Below, piece after piece: positions 24,297 to 35,800 of a stretch of DNA of 59,236 nucleotides. The notes beneath the pieces are model-generated. The model did no database searches and was not told the origin of the DNA. It worked only from the letters and a program-made list of their open reading frames with translations. Source of the DNA: Paenibacillus sp. Soil750 (lineage in GTDB: Bacteria; Bacillota; Bacilli; Paenibacillales; NBRC-103111); NCBI RefSeq assembly GCF_001428045.1, contig NZ_LMSD01000018.1, positions 1-59,236 on the forward strand, read 5' to 3'. Numbering within the stretch: position 1 is the stretch's first letter; each line of letters starts with the position of its first letter. Position numbers and translations under genes: made by a program.

Positions 24297-25487
24297 TTAT
24301 TTTTGAATTGTAGCAACCGCGCCCGCACCAACTGTACGTCCGCCTTCACGAATCGCGAAGCGTGTTCCTTCTTCGATTGCGATTGGGTTGATTAGTTCTA
24401 CAGTAACTGTGATGTTATCACCTGGCATAACCATCTCAGTACCTTCTGGAAGGGAGATGATACCCGTTACGTCAGTTGTACGGAAGTAGAACTGTGGGCG
24501 GTAACCAGTGAAGAAAGGCTTATGACGGCCACCCTCTTCTTTAGTTAGAACGTAGATTTGTGCTGTAAAGTTCGTGTGTGGTTTAACTGAACCCGGTTTC
24601 GCAAGAACTTGTCCACGCTCGATATCTTTACGATCAACACCACGAAGCAATGCTCCAATGTTGTCACCAGCTTGAGCGGAATCAAGCAATTTACGGAACA
24701 TCTCTACACCAGTTACGATGCATTTACGAGTTTCTTCAGCGATACCAACGATTTCAACTTCTTCTTGTACTTTAACAGTACCACGCTCAACACGACCAGT
24801 TGCAACTGTTCCACGACCAGTGATTGAGAATACATCCTCAACTGGCATAAGGAAAGGTTTGTCTGTTTGACGCTCAGGAGTTGGGATGTAAGTATCAACT
24901 TGCTCGAACAACTCGATGATTTTGTCAGCCCAAGGACCATCTGGGTTTTGAAGAGCTTCACGAGCTGCTCCACGGATGATTGGAGTATCATCGCCTGGGA
25001 ACTCATATTCGTTAAGAAGGTCGCGAACTTCCATCTCAACCAATTCAAGCAACTCTTCGTCTTCAACCATGTCACATTTGTTAAGGAATACCACGATGTA
25101 TGGTACGCCTACTTGACGGGAAAGAAGAATGTGCTCACGTGTTTGTGGCATAGGGCCATCAGCTGCGGAAACAACTAGGATAGCGCCGTCCATTTGAGCA
25201 GCACCAGTGATCATGTTTTTAACATAGTCAGCATGTCCTGGGCAGTCTACGTGTGCGTAGTGACGGTTAGGAGTTTCGTACTCAACGTGAGCTGTGGAGA
25301 TTGTGATACCGCGCTCGCGCTCTTCTGGTGCTTTATCGATTTGGTCGAATGCTACTGCAGCTCCACCGTATCTTTTGGACAGTACAGTTGTGATTGCAGC
25401 TGTCAAAGTAGTTTTACCATGGTCGACGTGACCGATAGTACCGATGTTAACATGCGGTTTGTTACGTTCAAATTTAGCCTTTGCCAT
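24297..25487 (-). CDS. tuf: elongation factor Tu
   Basis: A 396-residue GTPase that brings aminoacyl-tRNA to the ribosome. G1 is GHVDHGKT (19-26), G3 DCPGH and G4 NKCD. Domains 2 and 3 follow and the protein ends GAGAVATIQK. AAGGAGG precedes ATG. It follows fusA by 39 bp. Confidence 0.99.
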   Translation of the reverse strand: MAKAKFERNKPHVNIGTIGHVDHGKTTLTAAITTVLSKRYGGAAVAFDQIDKAPEERERGITISTAHVEYETPNRHYAHVDCPGHADYVKNMITGAAQMDGAILVVSAADGPMPQTREHILLSRQVGVPYIVVFLNKCDMVEDEELLELVEMEVRDLLNEYEFPGDDTPIIRGAAREALQNPDGPWADKIIELFEQVDTYIPTPERQTDKPFLMPVEDVFSITGRGTVATGRVERGTVKVQEEVEIVGIAEETRKCIVTGVEMFRKLLDSAQAGDNIGALLRGVDRKDIERGQVLAKPGSVKPHTNFTAQIYVLTKEEGGRHKPFFTGYRPQFYFRTTDVTGIISLPEGTEMVMPGDNITVTVELINPIAIEEGTRFAIREGGRTVGAGAVATIQK

Positions 25488-25526
25488 TTTAAACGATTCC
25501 TCCTTAGAGTGACTATTAGTTTTATA

Positions 25527-27602
25527 TTAAGCGCCTTTGCCTTTTGCAATAATTTCTTCTGCAATGGACTTAGGTACTTCTTCATAATGTGAAAGTTCCA
25601 TGGAGTAAACACCACGGCCTTGTGTTCTTGAACGAAGTGTTGTGGAATATCCAAACATTTCGGACAAAGGCACCTTAGCGCGGATGATTTGCGCGCCATG
25701 ACGGTTATCCATACCTTCGATACGTCCACGACGGGAGTTAAGGTCACCCATAACATCGCCCATGTACTCTTCTGGTACAGTAACTTCAACCTTCATGATT
25801 GGCTCAAGAAGAACCGGTTTACATTTTTCTTTTGCAGCTTTAAGTGCCATGGAACCCGCGATTTTGAACGCCATTTCATTGGAGTCAACATCATGGTACG
25901 ATCCATCAACAACTGTAGCTTTGATATCCACAAGCGGGAATCCTGCGATTACACCGTTTTTCATGGATTCTTCGATACCAGCTTGAATAGGTGCGATGTA
26001 CTCTCTTGGAATAGATCCACCCACTACTTTGCTTTCGAAAATGAAACCTGTGCCAGCTTCTTGAGGTTCGAACTCAACCCAACAATGTCCGTATTGACCA
26101 CGACCACCGGATTGACGAACGAATTTACCTTCAACTTTAGCTGCCGCGCGGAATGTTTCACGATAAGCAACTTGTGGTTTACCTACATTGGTTTCTACTT
26201 TGAACTCGCGAAGCATACGGTCAACTAGGATCTCAAGGTGAAGCTCACCCATACCTGCGATGATCGTTTGTCCTGTTTCTTCGTCTGTGGAAGCACGGAA
26301 AGTAGGATCCTCTTCAGCAAGCTTTTGCAATGCGATACCCATTTTATCTTGATCGGCTTTCGTCTTCGGCTCAACAGCAAGCTGGATAACCGGTTCAGGG
26401 AAGACCATTTTTTCAAGGATAACTGGGTTTTTCTCATCACAAAGTGTATCACCAGTCGTTGTATCTTTCAATCCAACGGCAGCGGCGATGTCACCAGCGT
26501 AAACAATGCTGATCTCTTGACGGCTGTTCGCATGCATTTGCAGGATACGACCAACGCGCTCACGTTTGCCTTTTGTCGCGTTAGAGACATAGGAACCGGA
26601 GTTCAAGGTACCAGAGTAAACACGGAAGAACGTAAGACGACCAACGAAAGGATCTGTCATGATTTTGAATGCAAGCGCTGAGAACGGTTGATCATCAGCA
26701 GACTTACGAACCACTTCAGTACCATCGTCAAGTACACCTTTAATATCAGGTACATCAAGTGGTGATGGCAGGTAGTTAATTACCGCATCCAACATCAATT
26801 GAACACCTTTGTTTCTGTAAGAAGACCCTACGATAACTGGGAAGATTTTCACTTCGCAGACACCTTTACGTAGAGCTGCTTTGATCTCGTCAACAGTAAT
26901 TTCTTCGCCTTCGAGATATTTCATTGTAAGCTCTTCATCAAGCTCAGCAACTTTCTCGATTAGTTCCAAACGAAGTTCTGCAACTTGATCTTTGAACTCA
27001 GCAGGAATTTCGATTTTCTCGATGTCCTTACCAAGATCGTCTTTGTACATATACGCAACTTCATCAACCAAATCGATGATTCCTTTGAAATCACTCTCAG
27101 CACCGATTGGAAGTTGAATAGCTACAGCATTTGCACCAAGTTTTTGACGCATGGACTCAACAACTTGCAGGAAGTCTGCACCGATGATGTCCATTTTGTT
27201 TACGTAAGCAATACGTGGAACGTTGTATTTATCAGCTTGTCTCCAAACTGTTTCGGATTGAGGTTCAACGCCCTCTTTCGCGCTAAATACACCAACTGCT
27301 CCATCTAACACACGAAGGGAACGCTCTACCTCAACGGTAAAGTCAACGTGCCCTGGGGTATCAATAATATTGATGCGGTGACCTTCCCATTGCGCAGTTG
27401 TAGCGGCGGAAGTAATCGTGATTCCGCGCTCTTGCTCCTGCTCCATCCAGTCCATCGTAGCTGCACCTTCGTGCACTTCTCCGATTTTGTGAACTTTACC
27501 AGTGTAGTACAAGATACGCTCTGTTGTAGTCGTTTTACCAGCATCGATATGAGCCATGATCCCGATATTACGTGTGTTTTTTAAGGAGAACTCTCTAGCC
27601 AT
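25527..27602 (-). CDS. fusA: elongation factor G
   Basis: A 691-residue translocation GTPase with AHIDAGKTT (17-25), DTPGH and NKMD motifs and all five domains. Carries the standard str-operon position between rpsG and tuf. AAAGGAGA upstream of ATG. Confidence 0.99.
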   Translation of the reverse strand: MAREFSLKNTRNIGIMAHIDAGKTTTTERILYYTGKVHKIGEVHEGAATMDWMEQEQERGITITSAATTAQWEGHRINIIDTPGHVDFTVEVERSLRVLDGAVGVFSAKEGVEPQSETVWRQADKYNVPRIAYVNKMDIIGADFLQVVESMRQKLGANAVAIQLPIGAESDFKGIIDLVDEVAYMYKDDLGKDIEKIEIPAEFKDQVAELRLELIEKVAELDEELTMKYLEGEEITVDEIKAALRKGVCEVKIFPVIVGSSYRNKGVQLMLDAVINYLPSPLDVPDIKGVLDDGTEVVRKSADDQPFSALAFKIMTDPFVGRLTFFRVYSGTLNSGSYVSNATKGKRERVGRILQMHANSRQEISIVYAGDIAAAVGLKDTTTGDTLCDEKNPVILEKMVFPEPVIQLAVEPKTKADQDKMGIALQKLAEEDPTFRASTDEETGQTIIAGMGELHLEILVDRMLREFKVETNVGKPQVAYRETFRAAAKVEGKFVRQSGGRGQYGHCWVEFEPQEAGTGFIFESKVVGGSIPREYIAPIQAGIEESMKNGVIAGFPLVDIKATVVDGSYHDVDSNEMAFKIAGSMALKAAKEKCKPVLLEPIMKVEVTVPEEYMGDVMGDLNSRRGRIEGMDNRHGAQIIRAKVPLSEMFGYSTTLRSRTQGRGVYSMELSHYEEVPKSIAEEIIAKGKGA

Positions 27603-27641
27603 AGGTCGTTATGTCTCCTTTCTGTTAATTGTATTTGAATT

Positions 27642-28112
27642 CTACCAACGGTAGTGAGCGAAAGCTTTGTTAGCTTCAGCCATTTTGTGTGTATCTTCAC
27701 GTTTCTTAACGGAAGAACCTGTGCTATTGCTAGCATCGATAATTTCGTAAGCCAATCTTTCTTCCATCGTCTTCTCACCGCGAAGACGGGAATAGTTAAC
27801 CAACCAACGCAAACCTAATGTCGAACGACGGTCAGGTCTAACTTCGATAGGCACTTGATAGTTTGCTCCACCAACACGGCGAGCTTTAACTTCTAGTACT
27901 GGCATAATGTTTTTGATAGCAGCTTCAAACACTTCCATCGGCTCTTTACCTGTACGATCTTTCACGAGGTTAAAAGCGTTGTATAGAATCGTTTGTGCTA
28001 CCCCTCTTTTTCCATCAACCATAATACGGTTGATAAGACGAGTAACTAGTTTGCTATTATAAATAGGATCTGGCAATACGTCTCTGCGAGTAACTGGACC
28101 TTTACGAGGCAT
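27642..28112 (-). CDS. rpsG: 30S ribosomal protein S7
   Basis: A 156-residue head-assembly protein with MPRKGPVTRRDVLPDPIYNS and the GGANYQVPIEVRPDRR beta-hairpin region. AAAGGGGG precedes the ATG. 44 bp after rpsL. Confidence 0.98.
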   Translation of the reverse strand: MPRKGPVTRRDVLPDPIYNSKLVTRLINRIMVDGKRGVAQTILYNAFNLVKDRTGKEPMEVFEAAIKNIMPVLEVKARRVGGANYQVPIEVRPDRRSTLGLRWLVNYSRLRGEKTMEERLAYEIIDASNSTGSSVKKREDTHKMAEANKAFAHYRW

Positions 28113-28156
28113 AGTTATCCCCCTTTCTTATAAGAATCATCCCTGATTATTATCTC

Positions 28157-28576
28157 TTATTTTTTAACTTTCGGACGTTTCGTACCGTATTTGGAACGGG
28201 ATTGCTTACGGTTGTTAACACCGGAAGTATCTAGAGCTCCACGAACGATGTGATAACGTACCCCTGGAAGATCTTTAATTCTACCACCACGGATCAATAC
28301 AACACTGTGTTCTTGCAAGTTGTGACCGATACCTGGGATATAAGCTGTCACCTCTACGCGGTTCGTTAAACGAACACGTGCGTATTTACGAAGTGCGGAG
28401 TTAGGCTTCTTAGGAGTCATAGTACCTACACGCGTGCAGACACCACGTTTTTGAGGAGCGCTCAAATCCGTTGCTTCTCTTTTCAAAGCGTTAAAACCTT
28501 TTTGTAAAGCTGGTGATTTGGACTTATCCACCTTCGCTTGACGACCTTTACGTACTAGTTGGTTAATTGTTGGCAT
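28157..28576 (-). CDS. rpsL: 30S ribosomal protein S12
   Basis: A 139-residue decoding-centre protein with the conserved TPKKPNSALRKYARVRL and GIGHNLQEHSVVLIRGG loops. The lysines at the classical streptomycin positions in these loops (TPKKPNS and RVKDLPGV region) look wild type, the second read here as GRIKDLPGVRYH. GGAGGTGG precedes ATG. Confidence 0.98.
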   Translation of the reverse strand: MPTINQLVRKGRQAKVDKSKSPALQKGFNALKREATDLSAPQKRGVCTRVGTMTPKKPNSALRKYARVRLTNRVEVTAYIPGIGHNLQEHSVVLIRGGRIKDLPGVRYHIVRGALDTSGVNNRKQSRSKYGTKRPKVKK

Positions 28577-28738
28577 ATCGCCACCTCCTCCCTACATTCA
28601 TAACATGATGTGCTTCTTGCAAGCCCACAGATCCAGGCGAGTCATAAATGAGCAAAGAGAAAGTCTTTGTTATGGAGAGCTGTCAAAGTCACGAAAACTT
28701 GCACAAACTTCTTCCACTAACAAAAACGCCTTTAGCAC

Positions 28739-28990
28739 TTATTCATTTACAACAGCTGCTACCGCAGCTCCAACTTCAATTCCACATGCTTTACCTAGCA
28801 TCTTCATAGAATCTACGTAGGTTACAGGCACACCCATCTGCGTACAGAGAGCTACCAGATTTATCGTCAATCGCGGATCTGCATCTTTAGAAACAAAAAC
28901 TTCTATCGCCTTACCTTGCTCGACTGTTTTTGTAACCTTCTTCGTGCCTACACATCTATTCTTCGCCTGTTTGACTATTTCATAAGACAT
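28739..28990 (-). CDS. rplGB: L7Ae-family RNA-binding protein (YbxF/RplGB-like)
   Basis: An 83-residue L7Ae/L30e fold protein; B. subtilis YbxF at this site binds K-turn RNA and associates with growing-phase ribosomes. Sequence contains LVALCTQMGVPVTYVDSMKMLGKACGIEVG, typical of the family's RNA-binding loop (positions about 45-74). AAAGGGGGTG precedes ATG. First gene of the str operon, with its own promoter; 162 bp separate it from rpsL. Confidence 0.9.
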   Translation of the reverse strand: MSYEIVKQAKNRCVGTKKVTKTVEQGKAIEVFVSKDADPRLTINLVALCTQMGVPVTYVDSMKMLGKACGIEVGAAVAAVVNE

Positions 28991-29042
28991 TAGGCACCCC
29001 CTTCAAAGAAAGGAAAGAATATCGACTTAGGCACACTTCGAT

Positions 29043-29071
29043 ATATTATCATTTTGATTGGGTAGTGTCAA
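29043..29071 (-). promoter_or_regulatory. str operon promoter (sigma-A)
   Basis: On the minus strand, TTGACA (29066-29071) and TAATAT (29043-29048) are separated by 17 bp, between the rpoC terminator and rplGB. Confidence 0.8.
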
Positions 29072-29113
29072 GGGTTAGTTTAAGTAATTCTAGTAAGAAG
29101 ATGACCTTTTCGT

Positions 29114-29160
29114 TAAATAAAAAGAGATAGCGCACCCCTAATCAAGTGGCTACCTCTTTC
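29114..29160 (-). terminator. terminator of rpoBC
   Basis: On the minus strand, AAAGAG...CTCTTT with inner TAGC/GCTA and CAC/GTG pairs is followed by TTTTATTT. It lies 12 bp after the rpoC stop. Confidence 0.85.
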
Positions 29161-29171
29161 TCTATATTTAA

Positions 29172-32100
29172 TTACTCAACAGCAACTGTTTCTTTTTCCA
29201 AATCTTCATCCAAAACGACAACCTCGTTCGGGTTCGTGATTCGAATATTACGGTATCTTGGCATACCTGTTCCCGCAGGGATCAGTTTACCGATGATAAC
29301 ATTCTCTTTCAAACCTAACAATTGGTCGACTTTCCCCTTAATCGCTGCATCTGTCAAGACACGTGTAGTCTCTTGGAAAGACGCCGCTGATAAGAAGGAA
29401 TCTGTTTCAAGGGAAGCTTTGGTGATACCGAGCAAGATCGGACGAGCAACCGCAGGTTCTGTGCCAGCGAACAAAGCAACTTTATTAGCTGCTTCATACT
29501 CATGAATATCAACAAAGGAACCAGGTAGAAGCGTAGTATCACCCGCGTCTACGATGCGGATTTTACGTAGCATTTGACGAACCATAACTTCAATATGTTT
29601 ATCGTTAATTTCTACCCCTTGGTTACGATATACACGTTGTACTTCTTGAAGAATATAGTTCTGAACGCCGCGAATACCTTTGATGCGAAGCATTTCTTTC
29701 GGATCGATAGATCCGTCCGTTAACTCGTCACCAGCTTCAACTTGTTGATTCAACGAAACACGTACACGAGATCCGTAAGGAACTGCATATACTTTGGATT
29801 CCGCTTCACCTTGAACTTCGATTTCACGACGATCCTTAGCTTCACGAATTTCCTTAACGACACCGTCGATTTCGGAAATGATCGCTTGACCTTTCGGATT
29901 ACGTGCTTCAAAGAGCTCTTGAATACGCGGCAAACCTTGTGTAATATCGTCTCCGGCAACACCACCGGTATGGAACGTACGCATCGTCAACTGTGTTCCT
30001 GGCTCACCAATGGATTGCGCGGCAATAATACCAACTGCCTCACCAACCTCAACGAATTGACCAGTAGCCAAGTTACGACCATAACATTTCTTACAAACAC
30101 CATGATTGGTGCGGCAGCTAAGTACAGAACGAATTTGAAGTTTCTCGATACCTGCTTCAATAATACGATCTGCAATACCAGATTCGATAAGCTCATTACG
30201 TTGTACAATCACTTCACCTGTTTGTGGATGACGAAGCGTTTCATATGCGTAGCGTCCTTCAATACGATCGTAAAGATCCTCAATAACCTCTTTACCGTCT
30301 TGAATTTTGCTAACCATAAAGCCTTTATCAGTTCCACAATCATCTTCACGAACGATAACATCTTGTGCTACGTCAACTAGTCGACGAGTCAAGTAACCTG
30401 AATCCGCTGTACGAAGTGCTGTATCGGCAAGACCTTTACGCGCTCCGTGCGTGGAAATAAAGTATTCTAAGATTGTCAGACCTTCACGGAAGTTCGATTT
30501 AATCGGCAACTCCATAATTTTACCGGATGGATTCGCCATCAAACCACGCATACCGCCAAGCTGTGTAATCTGTGATTTGTTACCCCGTGCCTTGGATTCA
30601 ACCATCATGGAAATAGAGTTGTATTTATCTAGGGATTTCATCAAAATCTCAGTGATTTCATCCTTCGCCTTACTCCAGATCGCAATAACGCGGTCGTAAC
30701 GCTCTTCATCCGTAATCAAACCACGACGGTATTGGTTCGTAACTACACGTACTTTCTCTTCACATTCCTTAAGGATTGCTACTTTTTCGGTTGGAACTAC
30801 AACGTCAGAGACAGCTACAGTAATACCGGCTTTTGTTGAATACGTGAATCCAAGCTCTTTAATTTTATCAAGAATCATCGATGTTTGCGTTGTGTGGTAC
30901 TTACGGAAGCACTCAGCAATAATCGATCCTAAATATTCTTTACCTACCGCTTTGTTCTCATCACGTTCCAACATGATTGCTTTCAGATCTGCACCTTTTT
31001 CAAATACGAAATGTGCATCTGGAATACCATTCAAGAGGTTCGTTTTGGTCGGCTCATTGATGAATGGGAAATCAGCTGGATAGATTTCGTTCATAATGAT
31101 TTTACCGATCGTTGTGATCAACATAGCGTTTTGTTGCTTCTCTGTGAAACTTGTTTTGTTCAATGCTTTTGCAGGGATAGCTACACGTGCGTGTAGTGCC
31201 ATTTTGCCCGATTGGTAGGAAGAAACTGCTTCATGAACGGTTCTAATGATAGAACCAGCACCTTTAGCAAATTTGTTATCCGTCGTTAAGTAGAAACTTC
31301 CCAGAACCATATCCTGTGAAGGTGTAACAACCGGTTTACCGTCTTTCGGATTCAAAATGTTACCCGATGCTAACATGAGCAAGCGAGCTTCAGCTTGTGC
31401 TTCTGAGGACAATGGAACGTGAACCGCCATTTGGTCACCGTCGAAGTCAGCGTTGTAAGCTGTACAAACAAGCGGGTGAAGTTTAATAGCGCGGCCTTCC
31501 ACCAGAATCGGTTCAAAAGCTTGAATACCCAATCTATGCAACGTAGGTGCACGGTTCAGAAGAACCGGATGCTCCTTAATAACTTCTTCAAGAACGTCCC
31601 AAACATCTGGACTTACGCGCTCAACTTTACGCTTCGCACTCTTGATGTTATGAGCCAAACCTTTATTCACAAGCTCTTTCATAACGAAAGGCTTAAACAA
31701 TTCAAGTGCCATTTCCTTCGGAAGACCACATTGGTACATCTTCAGGTTAGGTCCTACTACGATAACGGAACGACCAGAGTAGTCAACACGTTTACCGAGC
31801 AAGTTTTGACGGAAACGACCTTGTTTACCCTTCAGCATATGGCTGAGGGATTTCAAAGGACGGTTACCCGGACCTGTTACTGGACGGCCGCGACGTCCGT
31901 TATCGATCAATGCATCAACCGCTTCTTGAAGCATCCGTTTCTCATTTTGAACAATGATATCCGGTGCGCCTAGGTCGAGCAATCTCTTTAGACGGTTGTT
32001 ACGGTTGATAACACGGCGATAGAGATCATTCAAATCGGATGTCGCAAAACGACCACCGTCAAGCTGTACCATCGGGCGAAGCTCAGGAGGGATAACTGGC

Positions 32101-32789
32101 AGTACATCCAGTACCATCCAACCAGGCAAGTTCTTCGAGTTACGGAATGCTTCCATAACTTCCAGACGCTTAATCGCACGATTACGACGTTGACCTTGTG
32201 CTGTTTTGAGCTCTTCTTTGAGTGTGTCTACTTCGCGTTCGATATCAATATCGATAAGCAGCTTTTTGACAGCTTCCGCACCCATGCCTGCTTGGAAAGC
32301 ATAGCCGTATTTCTCACGATAGCTACGGTATTCTTTCTCAGACAACAGTTGCTTTTTCTCAAGTGGCGTATCACCTGGATCCGTCACTACGTAGGATGCG
32401 AAGTAGATGATTTCTTCCAAAGATCTTGGAGACATATCTAGTGCAAGACCCATACGGCTAGGAATCCCTTTGAAGTACCAAATGTGTGACACAGGAGCAG
32501 CAAGCTCAATGTGCCCCATGCGTTCACGACGTACTTTTTGACGGGTTACTTCAACGCCACAACGGTCACAAACGACGCCTTTATAACGAACACGTTTGTA
32601 TTTACCGCAATGACATTCCCAATCTTTCGTAGGTCCGAAGATCTTTTCACAGAAAAGACCTTCTTTCTCAGGTTTTAAGGTTCTGTAGTTAATCGTTTCC
32701 GGCTTCTTTACTTCCCCACGGGACCAAGAGCGAATTTTATCGGGTGATGCCAAGCCGATTTTCATAAACTCGAAGTTGTTAACGTCCAT
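29172..32789 (-). CDS. rpoC: RNA polymerase beta-prime subunit
   Basis: A 1205-residue subunit. The N-terminal zinc ribbon is CHCGKYKRVRYKGVVCDRC (about 58-76), the catalytic magnesium motif is NADFDGDQM, and the second zinc site lies near CKKCYGRNL. The active-site trigger loop region FHTGGVAGDDITQG is intact. ATG 32789 gives MDVNNFEFMKIG. The TTG directly before it has better spacing from AAGGAGG and would add one residue, matching B. subtilis MLDVNNF, so either may be used. A longer frame to 32825 is unsupported. Confidence 0.98.
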   Translation of the reverse strand: MDVNNFEFMKIGLASPDKIRSWSRGEVKKPETINYRTLKPEKEGLFCEKIFGPTKDWECHCGKYKRVRYKGVVCDRCGVEVTRQKVRRERMGHIELAAPVSHIWYFKGIPSRMGLALDMSPRSLEEIIYFASYVVTDPGDTPLEKKQLLSEKEYRSYREKYGYAFQAGMGAEAVKKLLIDIDIEREVDTLKEELKTAQGQRRNRAIKRLEVMEAFRNSKNLPGWMVLDVLPVIPPELRPMVQLDGGRFATSDLNDLYRRVINRNNRLKRLLDLGAPDIIVQNEKRMLQEAVDALIDNGRRGRPVTGPGNRPLKSLSHMLKGKQGRFRQNLLGKRVDYSGRSVIVVGPNLKMYQCGLPKEMALELFKPFVMKELVNKGLAHNIKSAKRKVERVSPDVWDVLEEVIKEHPVLLNRAPTLHRLGIQAFEPILVEGRAIKLHPLVCTAYNADFDGDQMAVHVPLSSEAQAEARLLMLASGNILNPKDGKPVVTPSQDMVLGSFYLTTDNKFAKGAGSIIRTVHEAVSSYQSGKMALHARVAIPAKALNKTSFTEKQQNAMLITTIGKIIMNEIYPADFPFINEPTKTNLLNGIPDAHFVFEKGADLKAIMLERDENKAVGKEYLGSIIAECFRKYHTTQTSMILDKIKELGFTYSTKAGITVAVSDVVVPTEKVAILKECEEKVRVVTNQYRRGLITDEERYDRVIAIWSKAKDEITEILMKSLDKYNSISMMVESKARGNKSQITQLGGMRGLMANPSGKIMELPIKSNFREGLTILEYFISTHGARKGLADTALRTADSGYLTRRLVDVAQDVIVREDDCGTDKGFMVSKIQDGKEVIEDLYDRIEGRYAYETLRHPQTGEVIVQRNELIESGIADRIIEAGIEKLQIRSVLSCRTNHGVCKKCYGRNLATGQFVEVGEAVGIIAAQSIGEPGTQLTMRTFHTGGVAGDDITQGLPRIQELFEARNPKGQAIISEIDGVVKEIREAKDRREIEVQGEAESKVYAVPYGSRVRVSLNQQVEAGDELTDGSIDPKEMLRIKGIRGVQNYILQEVQRVYRNQGVEINDKHIEVMVRQMLRKIRIVDAGDTTLLPGSFVDIHEYEAANKVALFAGTEPAVARPILLGITKASLETDSFLSAASFQETTRVLTDAAIKGKVDQLLGLKENVIIGKLIPAGTGMPRYRNIRITNPNEVVVLDEDLEKETVAVE

Positions 32790-32861
32790 CAAGGAGCAAC
32801 CCTCCTTTAAGAAATTTAAACCCACTTTACAGTGAATCGTTCTCGTTCTAATGCAGTGTTA

Positions 32862-35800
32862 CTATTCGTTGACCCCAAGCTCGGAGCCCTCAATGTTTAG
32901 GTTTAATTTATCGCTCGTCACTTCGTCGTCGTCATCAGCTTCGCGCATTTCGATCTCTTCTTCGTCGCCAGACAGGATCTTAACATCCATACCTAAACTT
33001 TGAAGCTCTTTGATCAAAACTTTGAAGGATTCCGGAACGCCTGGTTCTGGAACGTTCTCGCCTTTGACAATGGATTCGTACGTTTTCACACGGCCCACAA
33101 CGTCATCTGACTTAACGGTAAGAATTTCTTGCAATGTATAAGCAGCTCCATAAGCCTCGAGTGCCCATACCTCCATCTCCCCGAAACGTTGTCCACCGAA
33201 CTGCGCTTTACCACCCAGCGGCTGCTGAGTAACAAGGGAGTAAGGTCCTGTGGAACGAGCATGGATTTTATCGTCAACCATGTGTGCCAATTTAATCATG
33301 TACATCACGCCAACGGTTACTTCACGTTCGAAGGACTCCCCTGTACGACCATCGTACAGAATCGTTTTACCGCTACGTTGCATACCTGCTTCTTCCATGG
33401 CATCAAATACGTCATACTCACGCGCACCATCGAATACCGGTGTTGCAGCATGAATACCCAAATACTTGGAAGCCATACCTAAGTGAACTTCAAGTACTTG
33501 ACCGATGTTCATCCGGGAAGGAACCCCTAGTGGATTCAGAACGACTTCAACCGGCGTACCATCTGGAAGGAAAGGCATATCCTCTTCAGGGAGAATACGT
33601 GCTACTACCCCTTTGTTACCATGACGTCCCGCCATTTTGTCGCCTTCGGAAATTTTCCGCTTTTGAGCAATATAGACACGAACAAGTTGGTTTACACCTG
33701 GAGGCAGCTCATCGCCATTCTCACGCGTAAATACTTTCACATCAACGACAATACCATCTGTACCATGCGGTACGCGTAGGGACGTATCACGAACCTCACG
33801 AGCCTTCTCACCGAAGATTGCGTGTAGCAATCTTTCTTCCGCTGTTAACTCCGTTACACCTTTCGGTGTTACTTTACCCACAAGGATGTCGCCAGCGCCG
33901 ATTTCAGCACCAACACGAATGATTCCGCGCTCATCAAGATTCTTAAGTGCGTCTTCCCCTACGTTCGGGATGTCGCGAGTAATTTCTTCAGGTCCAAGCT
34001 TCGTATCACGAGCTTCAGACTCGTATTCCTCAATATGAATGGAGGTATACACATCTTCTTTAACAAGCTTTTGGCTAAGCAAAATCGCATCCTCATAGTT
34101 GTAACCTTCCCAAGTCATGAAAGCTACGACTACGTTACGTCCAAGCGCCAATTCACCTTGTTCAGTAGATGGTCCATCAGCAAGGATATCGCCGGCTTTA
34201 ATCAATTGACCTTTTTTAACAATCGGACGTTGATTAATGCAAGTACCTTGGTTAGAACGCATAAATTTGTGAAGCTTATATTTCACGATGTTGCCACTTA
34301 CTAGCTTGCCATCAACCATTTCTTGGCGACGCAACCAAATTTCATTCGCAGCAGCTTTCTCAATAATTCCATCAAATTTGGAGACAATACATACTCCTGA
34401 GTCCTTAGCAACCTTGTGCTCCATTCCTGTACCTACAAGCGGAGCTTTAGGGATAAGAAGTGGAACTGCTTGACGCTGCATGTTGGAACCCATTAACGCA
34501 CGGTTGGAGTCATCGTTTTCAAGGAACGGGATTAACGCTGTTGCGACAGAAACAACCTGTTTCGGAGAAACGTCCATGTAGTCGACACGTTCAACCGGAA
34601 GTGTTAAGTTGTCATCTTTGTAACGAACGATAATCGCATCTTCGACGAACTTGTTTTCTTCCGTCAATTTCGCATTCGCTTGCGCGATAACGTAGTTATC
34701 TTCTTCATCCGCAGTCAGGTAAGCGATTTGATCAGTAACCAAACCAGTCTTCGGATCTACCCAACGGTACGGAGCTTCAATGAAACCATACTCGTTAATG
34801 CGGGCAAACGTAGACAAGGAGTTGATCAAACCAATGTTCGGTCCCTCAGGCGTCTCAATTGGACACATACGGCCATAGTGAGAGTGATGCACGTCACGAA
34901 CTTCCATCCCTGCACGCTCTCTCGTCAAACCGCCGGGTCCGAGTGCAGACAGACGTCTCTTATGCGTCAATTCAGCAAGTGGATTCGTTTGATCCATAAA
35001 CTGAGAAAGTTGGGAACTACCAAAGAACTCTTTGATCGATGCGATAACAGGACGAATATTGATCAACGCTTGCGGCGTGATCACGTTAGCGTCTTGAATC
35101 GACATACGCTCACGAACTACACGTTCCATACGGGAAAGACCGATACGGAATTGATTTTGAAGCAATTCACCTACAGAACGAAGTCGACGGTTACCAAGAT
35201 GGTCAATATCATCCGTATTTCCAATACCATGAAGTAAGTTAATAAAGTAGTTAATGGAAGAGATGATATCGGCAGGCGTGATGTTTTTGACAGCTTTATC
35301 AATAACACCGTTAGAGATAACCTTAACTACCTTGCCTTCTTCTGTTGGTGAGTAAACATTAATGCACTGAACAGGAATTGTATCCGCGCCAGTTACACCT
35401 TTAGGAATTGTAAACTCTTTATATCCTGCACCTTTTTCAATAAAAGGTAGGATCTCATCTAACACACGACGATCCAATAATTGACCAGCTTCAGCAATGA
35501 TTTCTCCCGTTTCGGAATCTACCAATGTTTCAGCTAAACGTTGATTGAACAAGCGGTTTTTGATGTGTAATTTTTTGTTGATTTTGTAGCGACCTACGTT
35601 AGCCAAATCGTAACGCTTCGGATCAAAGAAACGAGCAACGATCAAACTTCTTGCATTATCAAGCGTAGGCGGCTCACCTGGACGAAGACGCTCATAGATT
35701 TCGATTAACGCTTTTTCCGTAGAATCCGTGTTATCTTTATCTAGCGTGTTACGAATATATTCGTTGTCGCCAAGCAAATCTAGAATCTCAGCATCCGTAC

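Noticed and set aside
25689..26228. 179-codon plus-strand ORF inside fusA
   Set aside because: It lies wholly within fusA on the other strand and is rich in Cys, Phe and Thr, as expected for an antisense frame.
34680..35237. 185-codon plus-strand ORF inside rpoB
   Set aside because: It is a shadow frame of a highly conserved gene; long antisense frames are common in such genes.
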